A stretch of DNA of 18,415 bases from Rhodospirillaceae bacterium (GCA_016722635.1 JADKIX010000001.1:1-18415), one strand, 5' to 3'; counted from the first letter of the stretch, positions 8,779-16,865 are shown. Notes: generated by a model not told the origin, from the sequence alone. Made by a program: numbers and translations.

Positions 8779-9852
8779 TTAACCAGCGTAATGCTTACCA
8801 AAGCGGTTGGCCAAGAAATCATCCAAATTGGCATCTTCCTGCCTAACAAAACCCTTAGCTGGCAATTTGCCCAAGCGGTGCATGTCAATCATGGCGCAGG
8901 CGCCAGCAGCAGTGGTGATTTGAATGGCGCTCATCCATTTGCCGTTGATCTCTTTAGCATAGATTTTACGGCTATAGGTTTCTTGCCAAAATTTTCCGCC
9001 CTTTTCGCCCGTGACGTTAACAAACACCAACACCACATCTTGTCCCGTACCGGGAATGGCATTTTCCAAAATGTTTTTCACCACCTCACGCCGTTCTTGC
9101 AGGCGTAAATCCTGTAGTAAAAACTGCATCAGGTTTTGGTGGCCGGGATAGCGGACGGTTTTATAGTTTAGGAATTGTACGCGGCCAGCCAGCGTATCAC
9201 ATAAAGTGCCCAGTCCGCCGGAGGTATTGAAAGCCTCATATTCCACGCCGTCTAGGGAGAAATGTTCGAGTCCTTCCAAGGGCGTTAGTTCGACTTTTCT
9301 GCCGTTTTCAATGGCTTCACACAGATTGCAATATTCATTGATCAGGCCGTCTGTGCTCCAGGTTAAGGTATATTTCAAACGGTTGACCGGAAATTGCGGT
9401 AAGGCCCCGACGCGCATGGACACTTGGTGTAATTTATCAAAATTCTTCGCCAAATGGTGGGCGGCAATACCTATAAATCCAGGGGCTAAGCCGCATTGCG
9501 GCACCAGCGCGGTTTTGGCTTTCTCCGCCAATTGTTTAACGGTACGGGTGGAAGTCACATCCTCGGTCAAGTCAAAATAATGGGCGCCAGCTTGCGTTGC
9601 TGCACGGGCGACCAGCGGATTGAGGGCATAGGGCAGGGCGCTCAGCACCGCCTGCATACCTTGCATGGCTTGCAATAGTTGTTTTTCATTGGCCACATCT
9701 GCCTCAATTTTACGGATGGCCGGATTTTTGATATGGGTCATAAAATCCTTACTACGGTCAGCAACCGCCACTTTATATTCGCCGCTAGCATTTAACATTT
9801 CCGCAATTGCGCTGCCAATTTTACCGCCGCCCACCACTAATACTTGATACAT
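8779..9852 (-). CDS. Saccharopine dehydrogenase family oxidoreductase (lysine metabolism), intact
   Basis: A 357-residue NAD(P)-dependent oxidoreductase of the saccharopine dehydrogenase / lysine 6-dehydrogenase group. The Rossmann fold opens with VLVVGGGKIGSAIAEML (residues 4-20; the G-x-G-x-x-G nucleotide loop), followed by VAVADRS and the ADVAN segment. VLSALPYALNPLVA and HYFDLTEDV are typical of the first domain, and PQCGLAPGFIGIAAHHLA begins the catalytic domain. STDGLINEY, TSGGLGTLCDTLAG and YKTVRYPGH follow. The start at 9852 has AGAGGGA five bases upstream. It is the only long gene in the window with no interruption. The divergent lrp, with a shared 149-bp intergenic region, suggests Lrp-controlled lysine breakdown or interconversion. 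Whether the substrate is saccharopine or lysine cannot be told from sequence alone. Confidence 0.88.
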   Translation of the reverse strand: MYQVLVVGGGKIGSAIAEMLNASGEYKVAVADRSKDFMTHIKNPAIRKIEADVANEKQLLQAMQGMQAVLSALPYALNPLVARAATQAGAHYFDLTEDVTSTRTVKQLAEKAKTALVPQCGLAPGFIGIAAHHLAKNFDKLHQVSMRVGALPQFPVNRLKYTLTWSTDGLINEYCNLCEAIENGRKVELTPLEGLEHFSLDGVEYEAFNTSGGLGTLCDTLAGRVQFLNYKTVRYPGHQNLMQFLLQDLRLQERREVVKNILENAIPGTGQDVVLVFVNVTGEKGGKFWQETYSRKIYAKEINGKWMSAIQITTAAGACAMIDMHRLGKLPAKGFVRQEDANLDDFLANRFGKHYAG

Positions 9853-9903
9853 GCTTGTCCCTCTGTGCCAAAAATCTTGTTGAATGAATAATGATATGCT
9901 ACC

Positions 9904-9918
9904 CTGTCGGCTGGACAG
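9904..9918. promoter_or_regulatory. Short inverted repeat between the divergent lrp and dehydrogenase genes
   Basis: CTGTC and GACAG flank a 5-base spacer, giving a 15-bp dyad, the size of an Lrp/AsnC half-helical site. It lies 52 bp before the dehydrogenase start and about 85 bp before lrp, a usual place for control of both. The match to a general Lrp consensus is weak, so this is tentative. Confidence 0.3.
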
Positions 9919-10001
9919 AAGATAGCTGGCGTAATGATAGATTTATCCATAAAACCAGACAAATGACTTTAAATAATCTCGAAATGACGGAATAAACAGA
10001 A

Positions 10002-10475
10002 ATGTCCTTAAAACAAAATCCTGATCAGACGGATGAACATCTGATAAGCTTATTAACGGCAAATGCCCGGGTGTCAGCTGCATTATTGGCGAGGAAGGTT
10101 GGTTTATCGCGGAGTGCCGTGCAGCAGCGGCTTCGGCGGTTGGAACAGCAGGGGATCATTGAAGGGTATAGCGTGGTGCTAAAAACCATTCCTGTGCATC
10201 CGCAAGGTGGCGGGCAATGGTCATGGTGGTGCTGGAATCACGTCAACAGGAACGGGTAATTGAAAGTCTGCGCGGCATGGCCGAGGTGCTGGTGGCCCAT
10301 ACGGTCAGCGGTGAATATGACTTGATGGTTGAAATCGCTGCTACTGATGCCGAGATTTAGATCAGTTGTTAAGCAAAATCGGGCGGTTGCCAGGGTTGGC
10401 CGTACGACTTCATTTATTTTGCTTAGCCGGAAGATCACCCGTGGCGAGCGCCAATCAAAAGAATCCACTATCTGA
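10002..10475 (+). pseudogene. Lrp/AsnC family transcriptional regulator, frameshifted
   Basis: Lrp/AsnC proteins sense amino acids through a C-terminal RAM domain and regulate an adjacent metabolic gene. The N-terminal helix-turn-helix is intact: DEHLISLLTANARVSAALLARKVGLSRSAVQQRLRRLEQQGIIEGY (about residues 9-60). A shift near 10180-10200 leads to VMVVLESRQQERVIESLRGM and EVLVAHTVSGEYDLMVEIAATDAE, the RAM domain with the conserved SGEYD. Restoring one G in GAGATT (about 10355) and another in CCAGGGTT (about 10393) gives DLDQLLSKIGRLPG and RTTSFILLSRKITRG, ending at the TGA at 10473-10475. The restored length of about 158 residues is normal. It is divergent from the dehydrogenase gene and its probable regulator. 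Confidence 0.87.
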
Positions 10476-10485
10476 TTTCTGAGGG

Positions 10486-10880
10486 TCAAAATTTTACACA
10501 TTCCTTAAGAAATGGGTTTTGGGCAGGGAATTCCTCAAATAATATGATGATGATAAGGCCTGAAGCTGAAAAATGCCCACCCAAATACCCATCTTTTGGA
10601 GCTTGTTTTAACCTTCTGGTGATAATTTCGCGCAGCATGAAATCTGTAACGGGTGGGGAATAGAAAATAGGAGCAAGTGTTGTTCCACTGATCCACTATT
10701 TCTAATCCATCTATAAGACCGATTATATAATAGGAACAAGTATTTGGATCATTATCACATAAAGTTAAGAACATATCTCCCGTATAATATGACCATAATT
10801 TGGATGGTTGCGCGGGCTGTTGTCCTAAGGCTGTACCGGCGATAAAGCTAAAAAAATAAAAGCTTGAATATTAATTGCAT
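10486..10880 (-). pseudogene. Rap1a/Tai-like exported protein, two frameshifts
   Basis: A protein of about 131 residues that resembles the Rap1a/Tai domain, known from type VI secretion immunity proteins but also found alone in many alphaproteobacteria. A signal peptide is visible (MQLIFKLLFF..SFIAGTALGQ, cleavage near residue 20). The hallmark YYTGDMFLTLCDNDPNTCSYYIIGLIDG segment carries two Cys expected to form a disulphide, followed by the C-terminal helix pair (FMLREIITRRLKQAPKDGYL, HFSASGLIIILFEEFP). The frame breaks at a T7 run after LLFF (about 10840) and near 10680. It ends at TGA 10486-10488, 10 bp beyond the convergent lrp stop. No T6SS gene or toxin is seen nearby, so an immunity role is not supported here. 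The usual final Cys motif is replaced by a longer tail. Confidence 0.6.
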
Positions 10881-10892
10881 GGATTAAAAGCC

Positions 10893-10906
10893 TCGTACGT
10901 ATACGA
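10893..10906. promoter_or_regulatory. Inverted repeat just upstream of the Rap1a/Tai-like gene
   Basis: TCGTA and TACGA flank a 4-base CGTA, forming a 14-bp dyad 12 bp before the start at 10880. It is also near the phaR 3' end. It may be an operator; there is no other support. Confidence 0.25.
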
Positions 10907-10964
10907 ATTTTATAAATGCCCCCAAAAAAGCTGGCTGACCGGGAATTGCCTGAGAGAACCGGGA

Positions 10965-11397
10965 TTATTTCTTTGAGTTTTGCTGCAGTTGGTTCAGTTG
11001 TTGCTGCAATTGGTCCAACTGTTCCTTTAAGTTTTTTAAGCTTTGATCGGGTTGCCCGCCACTACTGGGCGAGGATCTTTCCTGGTTTTTCTCAGTGCCC
11101 ATGGTATTTTTAGCCCCAAAGGGGTTAAACATCTGCAAGGATTTTTGGAAAAAATCCATATTGCGGCGCGTCACATCATCAAGCTGCGGCAAAGGGAACA
11201 TAGGGCCAAAAGTTTGTTGCAATTGCTGGCGGAAATTTTGTTGCTGTTGCACAAAGCTCTCCATCGACTGATCCAGATATTTCTAACTGGCATAAATATT
11301 CCAAAGTCACATAGCTGCTGGTGGCGGTATTATAAAGACGGCGATTGGCGTATTTCTTAATCTTGATAGGTTTAGCGGGGGCAGCGGTTTCGGTCAT
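10965..11397 (-). pseudogene. phaR: PHB synthesis repressor PhaR with a central deletion
   Basis: PhaR represses phasin and PHB genes and is released when it binds nascent granules. The DNA-binding domain is intact at residues 10-35: IKIKKYANRRLYNTATSSYVTLEYLC. Immediately after LCQ the sequence jumps, in another frame, to KYLDQSMESFVQQQQNFRQQL, which in the family lies about 60 residues later. The stretch with the usual D-AKTGEDITRSVL motif and the FLRQLI helix is therefore missing. The C-terminal part is Gln-rich and coiled-coil-like (LKEQLDQLQQQLNQLQQN) and ends at TAA 10965-10967. It is divergent from the PhaE-like and phaC genes, as usual for this regulator. The loss should abolish polymer sensing. 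Identity is certain; whether the gap is real or an assembly fault is not. Confidence 0.9.
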
Positions 11398-11633
11398 GGA
11401 TTTTTCCTGGCTGGTTTTTAATATCAGATGGCTGGTTCAGCAAACCAACTTGTATTTTCCGTTAGGAATAAGGGTTCTTTTTTGTTAAGCTATCTCAGAT
11501 GCTATCGAAAAATAGCTAAAATAAACAATTAATCCTGCCCCATTATATAGGGGAAAATTAGGATCACAATGATTTTTCTGTCAAATGATCCGTTGGGTTA
11601 AAAAAATCAAATAACCGATCAGAAAGAAACAAC
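11398..11633. promoter_or_regulatory. Divergent intergenic region between phaR and the PHB synthase genes
   Basis: This 236-bp AT-rich stretch must hold the promoters of phaR and of the synthase genes. A CCCC-ATTATATA-GGGG element (about 11537-11552) contains a TATATA-like -10. No clear PhaR site of the CTGC/GCAG kind was seen. AGAAAG precedes the plus-strand start at 11634. Confidence 0.35.
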
Positions 11634-12135
11634 ATGGCAACCACCGACCACAAAAAATTCATCCGCCCAAAATACCGAAAAGCCAATCCATCCGCTAAAC
11701 CAGGGACGGCAGATAAGGGGAAAGGAGCCTACCCGATAGTTCCTTTAATCCCGATTACCCGGGTTCATGGATAGAGGCGGCCAAACAAACCCCTTGATTT
11801 GTGGCAGCAGCAATTATCCGGTAATTTGGCAGATCCTTACTGGGTTGACCAATGGGGATATTTCTTGAATAATTTACAGCAGGCGGCTGCCCAACGTGAT
11901 GCCCAAAACCCAAAAGCTGCTGCACCGCACCCAACGCAACATCCCAAGGCTGCTGATCATGAACAACCGCCTGCAAAGCCCAAAGCCGCTGGCTTATCAT
12001 CTGAACAACGCCTGGGCGATGTGGATGAATTGCCAAACGCCCCATGACCTTGAAAAACGGGTGGCCGTTTTGGAACGACAAAATGGCTCAGCCGCCCCTC
12101 AAGGCACCCCTAAATCTTCCAAGCGCCCTTCTTGA
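11634..12135 (+). pseudogene. PhaE-like / phasin-like partner encoded before phaC, frameshifted
   Basis: A gene of about 167 codons directly before phaC, overlapping it by about 53 bases. It begins MATTDHKKFIRPKYRK, rich in Lys, Ala and Pro, then shifts to PDYPGSWIEAAKQT and DLWQQQLSGNLADPYWVDQWGYFLNNL, amphipathic and Trp-rich. The C-terminal end, NAWAMWMNCQTPHDLEKRVAVLERQNG, resembles the L-P-(S/T)-R-x-(D/E)-x-x-x-L-x-x-R-V-x-x-L-E heptad tail of PhaE and related granule-associated proteins; it is followed by a Ser/Pro/Lys-rich end. Class III PHA synthases need such a subunit to stimulate PhaC. At least two frame changes are needed (about 11760-11790 and 11920). The assignment rests on context and the C-terminal helix and is moderate. 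Confidence 0.5.
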
Positions 12136-13150
12136 CGCCATCAATCACGAAGGACTTGCGCGTTACCAGCGTTTTCTGAAGGGGATAAGCTTATCAAAAT
12201 CATCCGTATAAGCGGCAAATCAAGCCGCTGCCGGTGGTTTTCAGAATCAACCAGCCGCTTATTTCATGTCAAGCAACGCAACCGCAAGGGATGATAGTGA
12301 TAGTCCTTCCCTCATCAACCGTTCCTATATTTTGGGTTTAGCAGAACATAATGCTTTTATTCGGAAGTTAGGAGAACAGTGATACACAACATTGCTAGTG
12401 GATTTGGGTGATCCCACTGTCTTGGAACAGCCATTGGGTTTGGATGGTTATATGGGACGATTATTACGCATGGTGGAGGCAGCCAAGCTGCAAGCAGGTG
12501 ATCAACCTGTTTATATCATGGGCTATTGTATGGGCGGGTTGCTGGCTATGGCTGCGGCCGTCTTGAAGCCGAAATTTTTTAAGAGCCTATGCCTATTGGC
12601 AACCCCTTGGGATTTTCATGTGGCACCCATGCCGTTCGCGCAAGCCCTTAGCCGCCATTGGCCCAGTTGGCAATCTTTGTTGTCATCCCTATCTGTGGTG
12701 CCGGTTGAATGGTTACAATGGTATTTTTCGGCACTTAACCCTTTGCAAATCCTACAAAAATTCAGCAAATTCGGGGAGTTACCCCAGCAATCTGCCGCTG
12801 CCCAGCAATTTGTAACGCTTGAGGATTGGTTAAATGATGGGGTAGCCGTTACCCAGCGGGTCATTCAGGAATCTTTAGAAAACTGGTACCGGGATAATTT
12901 GCCCATTCAGGCACAATGGCGGGTGTGTGGGCAGATCATTGACCCCCGATATGTAGATTGCCCTATATTGGCGGTACTGCCGAAACAAGACCGGATTGTC
13001 CCCCTAGCTAGTGCATCTGCCATATCCAGCAACCTGCCATCTATAAAGATGGTGACTATTGACGCTGGTCATATTGGCATGGTGGCCAGTCCTCGTGCTG
13101 CACCGCAAACTATTGCAGTGATTGCGAATTGGCTAAATACCCTTTCTTAG
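12083..13150 (+). pseudogene. phaC: Poly-3-hydroxybutyrate synthase PhaC (short, class III-like), 5' part frameshifted
   Basis: PhaC polymerises (R)-3-hydroxybutyryl-CoA into PHB on granules. It opens MAQPPLKAPLNLPSALLDAI within the end of the preceding gene, then NHEGLARYQRFLKG. A shift follows near 12200, giving IKPLPVVFRINQPL, and a C lost from a CCC run near 12305 gives VPSLINRSYILGLAEHNAFI. A TGA stands in GEQ(stop)YTTLLVDLGDP (12379-12381), where Gly is expected. From 12392 to 13150 the frame is open: GYCMGGLLAM is the synthase lipase-like box with the nucleophile Cys, LLATPWDF follows, DRIVP carries the acid residue and GHIGMV the catalytic His. The restored length of about 355 residues is that of class III rather than class I enzymes. 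The catalytic domain would be functional if the 5' lesions are errors. Confidence 0.87.
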
Positions 13151-13162
13151 AGCCGAAAAAAT

Positions 13163-13191
13163 TTGCCTAAAAATAGCATGTGATATATTAT
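13163..13191 (+). promoter_or_regulatory. Sigma-70 promoter for phaA
   Basis: TTGCCT (13163-13168) and TATTAT (13186-13191) are separated by exactly 17 bases and lie just after the phaC stop, about 87 bp before phaA. phaA may therefore be transcribed separately from phaC. A GCAGC...GCTGAGGCTGC stretch (about 13201-13230) downstream could be a regulator site. Confidence 0.55.
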
Positions 13192-13278
13192 GTTGTAGCG
13201 CAGCATGAAAATTGGCGCCTGCTGAGGCTGCTAGGTGGAAAGCTGTGAGAATGATTGGTTCAATAAAATAGTGAGAAG

Positions 13279-14460
13279 ATGATGCAAGAAGTTGTAATCG
13301 CTAGTGCTGTGCGTACCCCCATCGGCTCCTTTCAAGGGGTTTTTAACAATCTGCCCGCCCATCAATTAGGGACGGTGGCCATTAGGGCCGCTTTGGAACG
13401 CGCAAAAACCGCTCCCCAAGATATCCAGGAAGTGGTGATGGGGCAAATACTTACGGCAGGCGCCGGACAGAACCCGGCCCGGCAAGCGGCGATGGCTACA
13501 GGCATTCCGGTGGGTGCCACTGCCTATGTCCTTAATCAAATGTGCGGTTCCGGTTTGCGTGCGGTAGTAGCTGCTTACCAAAGCATCCGCCTGGGTGATC
13601 AAGATATGGTTGTGGCGGGCGGGCAGGAAAGCATGAGCCAATCTCCCCATTGTATATGGTTGCGACCTGGGGTGAAAATGGGGGATGCCCCCATGGTAGA
13701 TACCATGATTCATGATGGGTTATGGGATGCTTTTCACCATTACCATATGGGGATAACGGCAGAAAATTTAGCCCGGCAATTTAACATCAGCCGTCAACAA
13801 CAAGATGAATTTGCCCTTTTTTCCCAGCAAAAAACCGAACAAGCCATTAAAAACAATTTGTTCCAAGCCGAAATTGTCCCTGTGCCAGTCAAAAACGGCA
13901 AAATTGAAAGTTTGGTGACGGCGGACGAATATCCCAAAGCTGGCGTAACTTTAGAATTGCTTACCAAATTACGCCCGGCTTTTGACCGGGAAAAAGGTAC
14001 GGTCACGGCTGGCAACGCCTCCGGCTTAAATGACGGGGCAGCGGCTTTGGTTTTAATGTCAAAGACGACAGCTGTGAAGAAAGGGATCAAGCCGTTGGCG
14101 CGGATCGTTTCCTGGGCAACGGCGGGGGTGGAACCTGCTTTGATGGGAACGGGCCCCATTCCGGCCAGCCGTTTGGCCTTGCAGCGGGCGGGGTGGAAAA
14201 TGGAGCAATTGGATTTAATTGAAGCGAATGAGGCTTTTGCCGTGCAATCTTGCGTTGTGAACCAAAGAAAATGAAATGGGACAAGGCGAAGGTGAATGTC
14301 AATGGCGGGGCAATTGCCTTGGGTCACCCCATTGGTGCCTCAGGCGCTCGCATTCTGGTAACCTTGCTGCACGAAATGGTGCGCCGCAAAGCCAAACGCG
14401 GCCTGCTACCTGTGCATTGGCGGCGGCATGGGCATTGCGATGTGTGTGGAGCGGGAATAA
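13279..14460 (+). pseudogene. phaA: Acetyl-CoA acetyltransferase (beta-ketothiolase) PhaA, frameshifted near its 3' end
   Basis: PhaA condenses two acetyl-CoA to acetoacetyl-CoA, the first step of PHB synthesis. The start MMQEVVIASAVRTPIGSF could equally be the second ATG at 13282; GAGAAG precedes both. The first 327 residues are uninterrupted: nucleophile Cys in NQMCGSGLRAV (about residue 90), VVAGGQESMSQ, GITAENLA, TVTAGNASGLNDGAAAL and NEAFA. A single-base loss near 14265 moves the frame to VNVNGGAIALGHPIGASGARI with the catalytic His. Restoring one G and one C near 14404-14410 yields RGLATLCIGGGMGIAMCVERE with the second Cys, ending at TAA 14458-14460. The restored length of 393 residues is exactly typical. 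All three catalytic residues remain. phaB, normally next, lies 1.6 kb away beyond a restriction-modification cassette. Confidence 0.93.
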
Positions 14461-14582
14461 AATGGTTATTACTAAAATCTTGACGCAGCAATACCCAATA
14501 GGTTCTGGAACAAAGATCAGGTGAAATATAGTTGCAAAATAAATTTACTACATCTTTTTTCTAATTATCTAAAATAAACTTC

Positions 14583-15203
14583 TTAAAACAGCATTTGGGA
14601 ATTATGTGCGTAAGTAGGCCAATGAGGTTTATAATCCTCAACCTGATTGCCCCATTGTTCCCAGCCAGGGCATGCCCACGCGCAAATAATTCTAAATAGG
14701 GCGGTTTGCTGCAGCGTTCAATAATATCATAAAGTTCATCTGGTTTTCTGGAATGCTCTCTCTTTCTGGTTTGTATTATATTTACTTGTGTTCTTCCTAA
14801 TTTAACGTTCAGGCGTTTTTCCTTTTTACTCCAAACAATATAATCTCAGTAACATTTCTAAAATAAACCCTACCCTCTACCGTCTACCCATCTTTCCTAA
14901 TTTTATGCCAAATAATATTAGTTTTATACTGAAATCCCACGCTTCCATAACTTCAATACCTTCTTTGATCAACGCATTAGGTACCCATAAATATAAATGA
15001 GAAGGCTCAAGCAGGCATTCATTAACAGGGATATTTTTTATCTCTTTTAGGGATAAAGTTGGATATCGGTTAAGTCTTTTATGTTCGGGTGCCATTTTGC
15101 CAGTCCTGTTTTTAAACTGCCAAGGAGGATCGGCTAATATAGTATGAAATTTTTGAGTTACTTTATTGCTAAAATCTATAATAACATTTTCATTTAATAG
15201 CAT
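14583..15203 (-). pseudogene. MT-A70 family DNA adenine methyltransferase (modification subunit), frameshifted
   Basis: MT-A70 proteins transfer a methyl group from S-adenosylmethionine to adenine N6; in bacteria many are modification enzymes of type II systems. The start at 15203 follows AGAGGA, which overlaps the stop of the endonuclease 11 bp upstream. FHTILADPPWQFKNRTG contains the DPPW catalytic motif, then YPTLSLKEIKNIPV and SHLYLWVPNALIKEGIEVMEAW. After a shift near 14930, other frames give YFRNVTEIILFGVK, LGRTQVNIIQTRKREHSRKPDELYDIIERCS, PYLELFARG (the SAM-related motif) and GWEQWGNQ, ending at TAA 14583-14585. About four lesions and one in-frame TGA (in KNA(stop)TLNL, probably Arg) interrupt about 207 codons. 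It is transcribed against the PHB genes and is clearly a partner of the gene at 15215. Target sequence is unknown. Confidence 0.85.
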
Positions 15204-15214
15204 TATTTAATCCT

Positions 15215-15773
15215 CTAAATATAAGTTTTTGTAATTCCAAAAAACTAAAGTGGGCAGCCAGCACCACCTCCGCCCTCAATTCTGGGCAGTAGTTTACTCA
15301 TATGTGTTGTGGATGCCCCGTAAGAAGCCTCTTTGAGTGATACAAAAATCTCTTGGAGATTATCACATCTTATTATAACTCCAACGCTTATAGCACGTAA
15401 ATCAAAAAGAAGTCAAATTATTTAAATCTCTATCAAAAAGGATCTTTATTATTCCATTCAATTTCAAGTGCTACTCTATTCTTATAACAATCCACTTTGT
15501 GAAGGTGAATCGATTTTATCATTACAATAACTTTGTTTTAAAGATTTTTCTTTCCAACCTTTCGCATATAAGGAAGTATCTATAGCTTCTGCTACTTTAG
15601 ATTTACTTCCTCCTCCTACAGTAATCCAACTTTTTCTAAATCTAAAGTTTGTAAGGGTTTCGATTATGTCATTCCATTCTTGGGGAAAATCATTTTTGAG
15701 AATGGCAGCTGCATGTTTCATTCATAAATCTCATAATGGTCCTTTAAAAAATCTCCAAAATATTCATTCTCAT
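15215..15773 (-). pseudogene. BglII/BstYI-like type II restriction endonuclease, frameshifted
   Basis: Resembles the BglII/BstYI group, dimeric enzymes that cut GATC-cored palindromes. Readable blocks: HYEIYE(W)KHAAAILKNDFP, where restoring one G of a GG pair near 15722 joins the frames; TNFRFRKSWITVGGGSKSKVAEAID; SLYAKGWKEKS; the core VDCYKNRVALEIEWNNKDPF with the E-x-E catalytic residues; FDRDLNN; DLRAISVGVII and CDNLQEIF; then SYGASTTHMSKLLPRIEGGG and GCPL..FGITKTYI. The stop TAG is at 15215-15217. The start is uncertain: ATG at 15773 or 15767, with one more shift. About five lesions in about 185 codons. It is followed at once by the methyltransferase, giving the order endonuclease then methylase. 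Family assignment from the core motifs is good; specificity is an inference. Confidence 0.8.
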
Positions 15774-16039
15774 TTCCAAGACAGCCTCAATTTTGTAAAT
15801 TGAATTCCTACTGATTTTATGTGGTTTTATGTTCAAGATAGATTTAAAGTGTGTAAATAAAAATTTGGGGATAATTTATGGCAAGGCTAGTAAATTACTA
15901 TCTATGATACGTCACACGGGTAATTTAATTTTTATCATATTAAGATCGATTCACTTTATGTATATTAATAAATCTATGCACAGAACAGAGAAATTTATAA
16001 AATTTACTACAAAAATAAAAATCCGGCGGGGAGGGTAAG
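15774..16039. other. AT-rich spacer between the endonuclease gene and phaB
   Basis: This 266-bp stretch holds no recognisable gene; a 69-codon plus-strand frame (15829-16038) shows no family features. It should contain the promoter of the minus-strand cassette and a promoter for phaB, now cut off from phaA. It ends in GGGGAGGGTAAG, a strong Shine-Dalgarno for phaB. No controller-protein gene or its boxes were seen. Confidence 0.4.
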
Positions 16040-16758
16040 ATGACAAAACGGGTAGCAGTGGTTACGGGTGGTACGCGCGGTATTGGTGCCGCCATTTGCG
16101 AAGCATTAAAAAAGCGGGATATCGGTGGCGGCGGGCTATGCCAATAATCAAACGGCTGCTCAACAATTTTCCGCTAAAACGGGCATATCGGCATATCCCT
16201 TTAACGTAGCCAATTACGGGAATGTGAAAAAGCAGTGGCCAAAATTAGCAAAGATTTAGGCCGATTGATATTTTGGTAAATAACGCTGGTATTACCCGTG
16301 ATGCCCCGTTGCATCGCCTGACCCCCCAGCAATGGCAGGAGGTAATCGATACCAATTTAACATCTTGTTTCAATATGTGCCGGGTGCTGATTGATAGCAT
16401 GCGCGAACGCAATTTTGGCCGCATTGTCAATATCGGGTCGATTAACGGCCAGGCTGGGCAGTATGGCCAAGTGAACTATGCCGCGGCCAAATCGGGTATT
16501 CATGGCTTTACCAAAGCGCTGGCTCAGGAAGGGGCGACTAAGGGAATTACCGTTAATGCCATTGCCCCCGGTTATATTGATACCGAGATGAGGCAGCTTT
16601 CGTGCCTCCCAATATTTTAGAAAAATTGTCGCGAAAATTCCGGTGGGACGATTGGGACAAGCGGCCGAAATCGCCCGTGGTGTGGTCTTTTGGTATCCGA
16701 TGAGGCCGGGTTTATCACGGCTCGACCCTCCCTCAATGGCGGCCAGCATATGTATTGA
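16040..16758 (+). pseudogene. phaB: Acetoacetyl-CoA reductase PhaB, heavily frameshifted
   Basis: PhaB reduces acetoacetyl-CoA to (R)-3-hydroxybutyryl-CoA with NADPH. The short-chain dehydrogenase features are all readable: MTKRVAVVTGGTRGIGAAI (cofactor loop), ILVNNAGITRDAPLHRL, then FGRIVNIGSINGQAGQYGQ with the catalytic Ser, VNYAAAKSGIHGF with Tyr-x-x-x-Lys, and NAIAPGYIDTEM. The region 16273-16620 is one open frame. Elsewhere about eight single-base losses must be restored, for example G in TATCGGTGG (about 16122), G after TACGGG (about 16219), C in TTAGGCCG (about 16262), A in an A5 run (about 16623), T in a T4 run (about 16689) and G in ATCACGGC (about 16714). The result is about 240 residues ending GGQHMY at TGA 16756-16758, the normal length. 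No insertions and no displaced motifs are required. Confidence 0.92.
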
Positions 16759-16798
16759 AGGATGAAGAAGTAGTTTGATGTTTATTTAAAGCTTATAT

Positions 16799-16851
16799 TT
16801 GACTATTTAATGATATTCTTATACATTTATAGCAATATCGTACATGTATAA
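16799..16851 (+). promoter_or_regulatory. Toxin-antitoxin promoter with overlapping inverted repeat
   Basis: TTGACT (16799-16804) and TATACA (16820-16825) form a possible sigma-70 promoter with a short 15-base spacer. An 8-bp inverted repeat, TTATACAT (16819-16826) and ATGTATAA (16844-16851), overlaps the -10 and continues to 15 bp before the antitoxin start, the usual place for autoregulation by an antitoxin-toxin complex. Confidence 0.5.
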
Positions 16852-16865
16852 CGAGAGAATTCATC

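Noticed and set aside
10535..10774. A 79-codon minus-strand frame with a His-rich end taken as a separate gene.
   Set aside because: Its first part is the Rap1a/Tai-like core and its second part is the wrong frame of the same gene; a one-base change gives the expected C-terminal helices.
13366..14327. Long minus-strand frames opposite phaA (115 and 177 codons).
   Set aside because: They are antisense to the conserved thiolase frame, show no family features and reflect codon bias of phaA.
5340..14800. In-frame TGA codons in marR (after GIIDR), the DUF2269-like gene, phaC (GEQ-stop-YTT) and the methyltransferase, which might suggest TGA read as an amino acid.
   Set aside because: The expected residues differ (Leu, probably Arg, Gly, probably Arg), none is a Trp site, intact genes use TGG for Trp, and TGA serves as the natural stop of phaB, lrp and the antitoxin gene.
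15829..16038. A 69-codon plus-strand frame before phaB as a controller protein of the restriction-modification cassette.
   Set aside because: No helix-turn-helix or other motif is visible, it has no clear ribosome binding site, and AT-rich spacer DNA gives such frames by chance.
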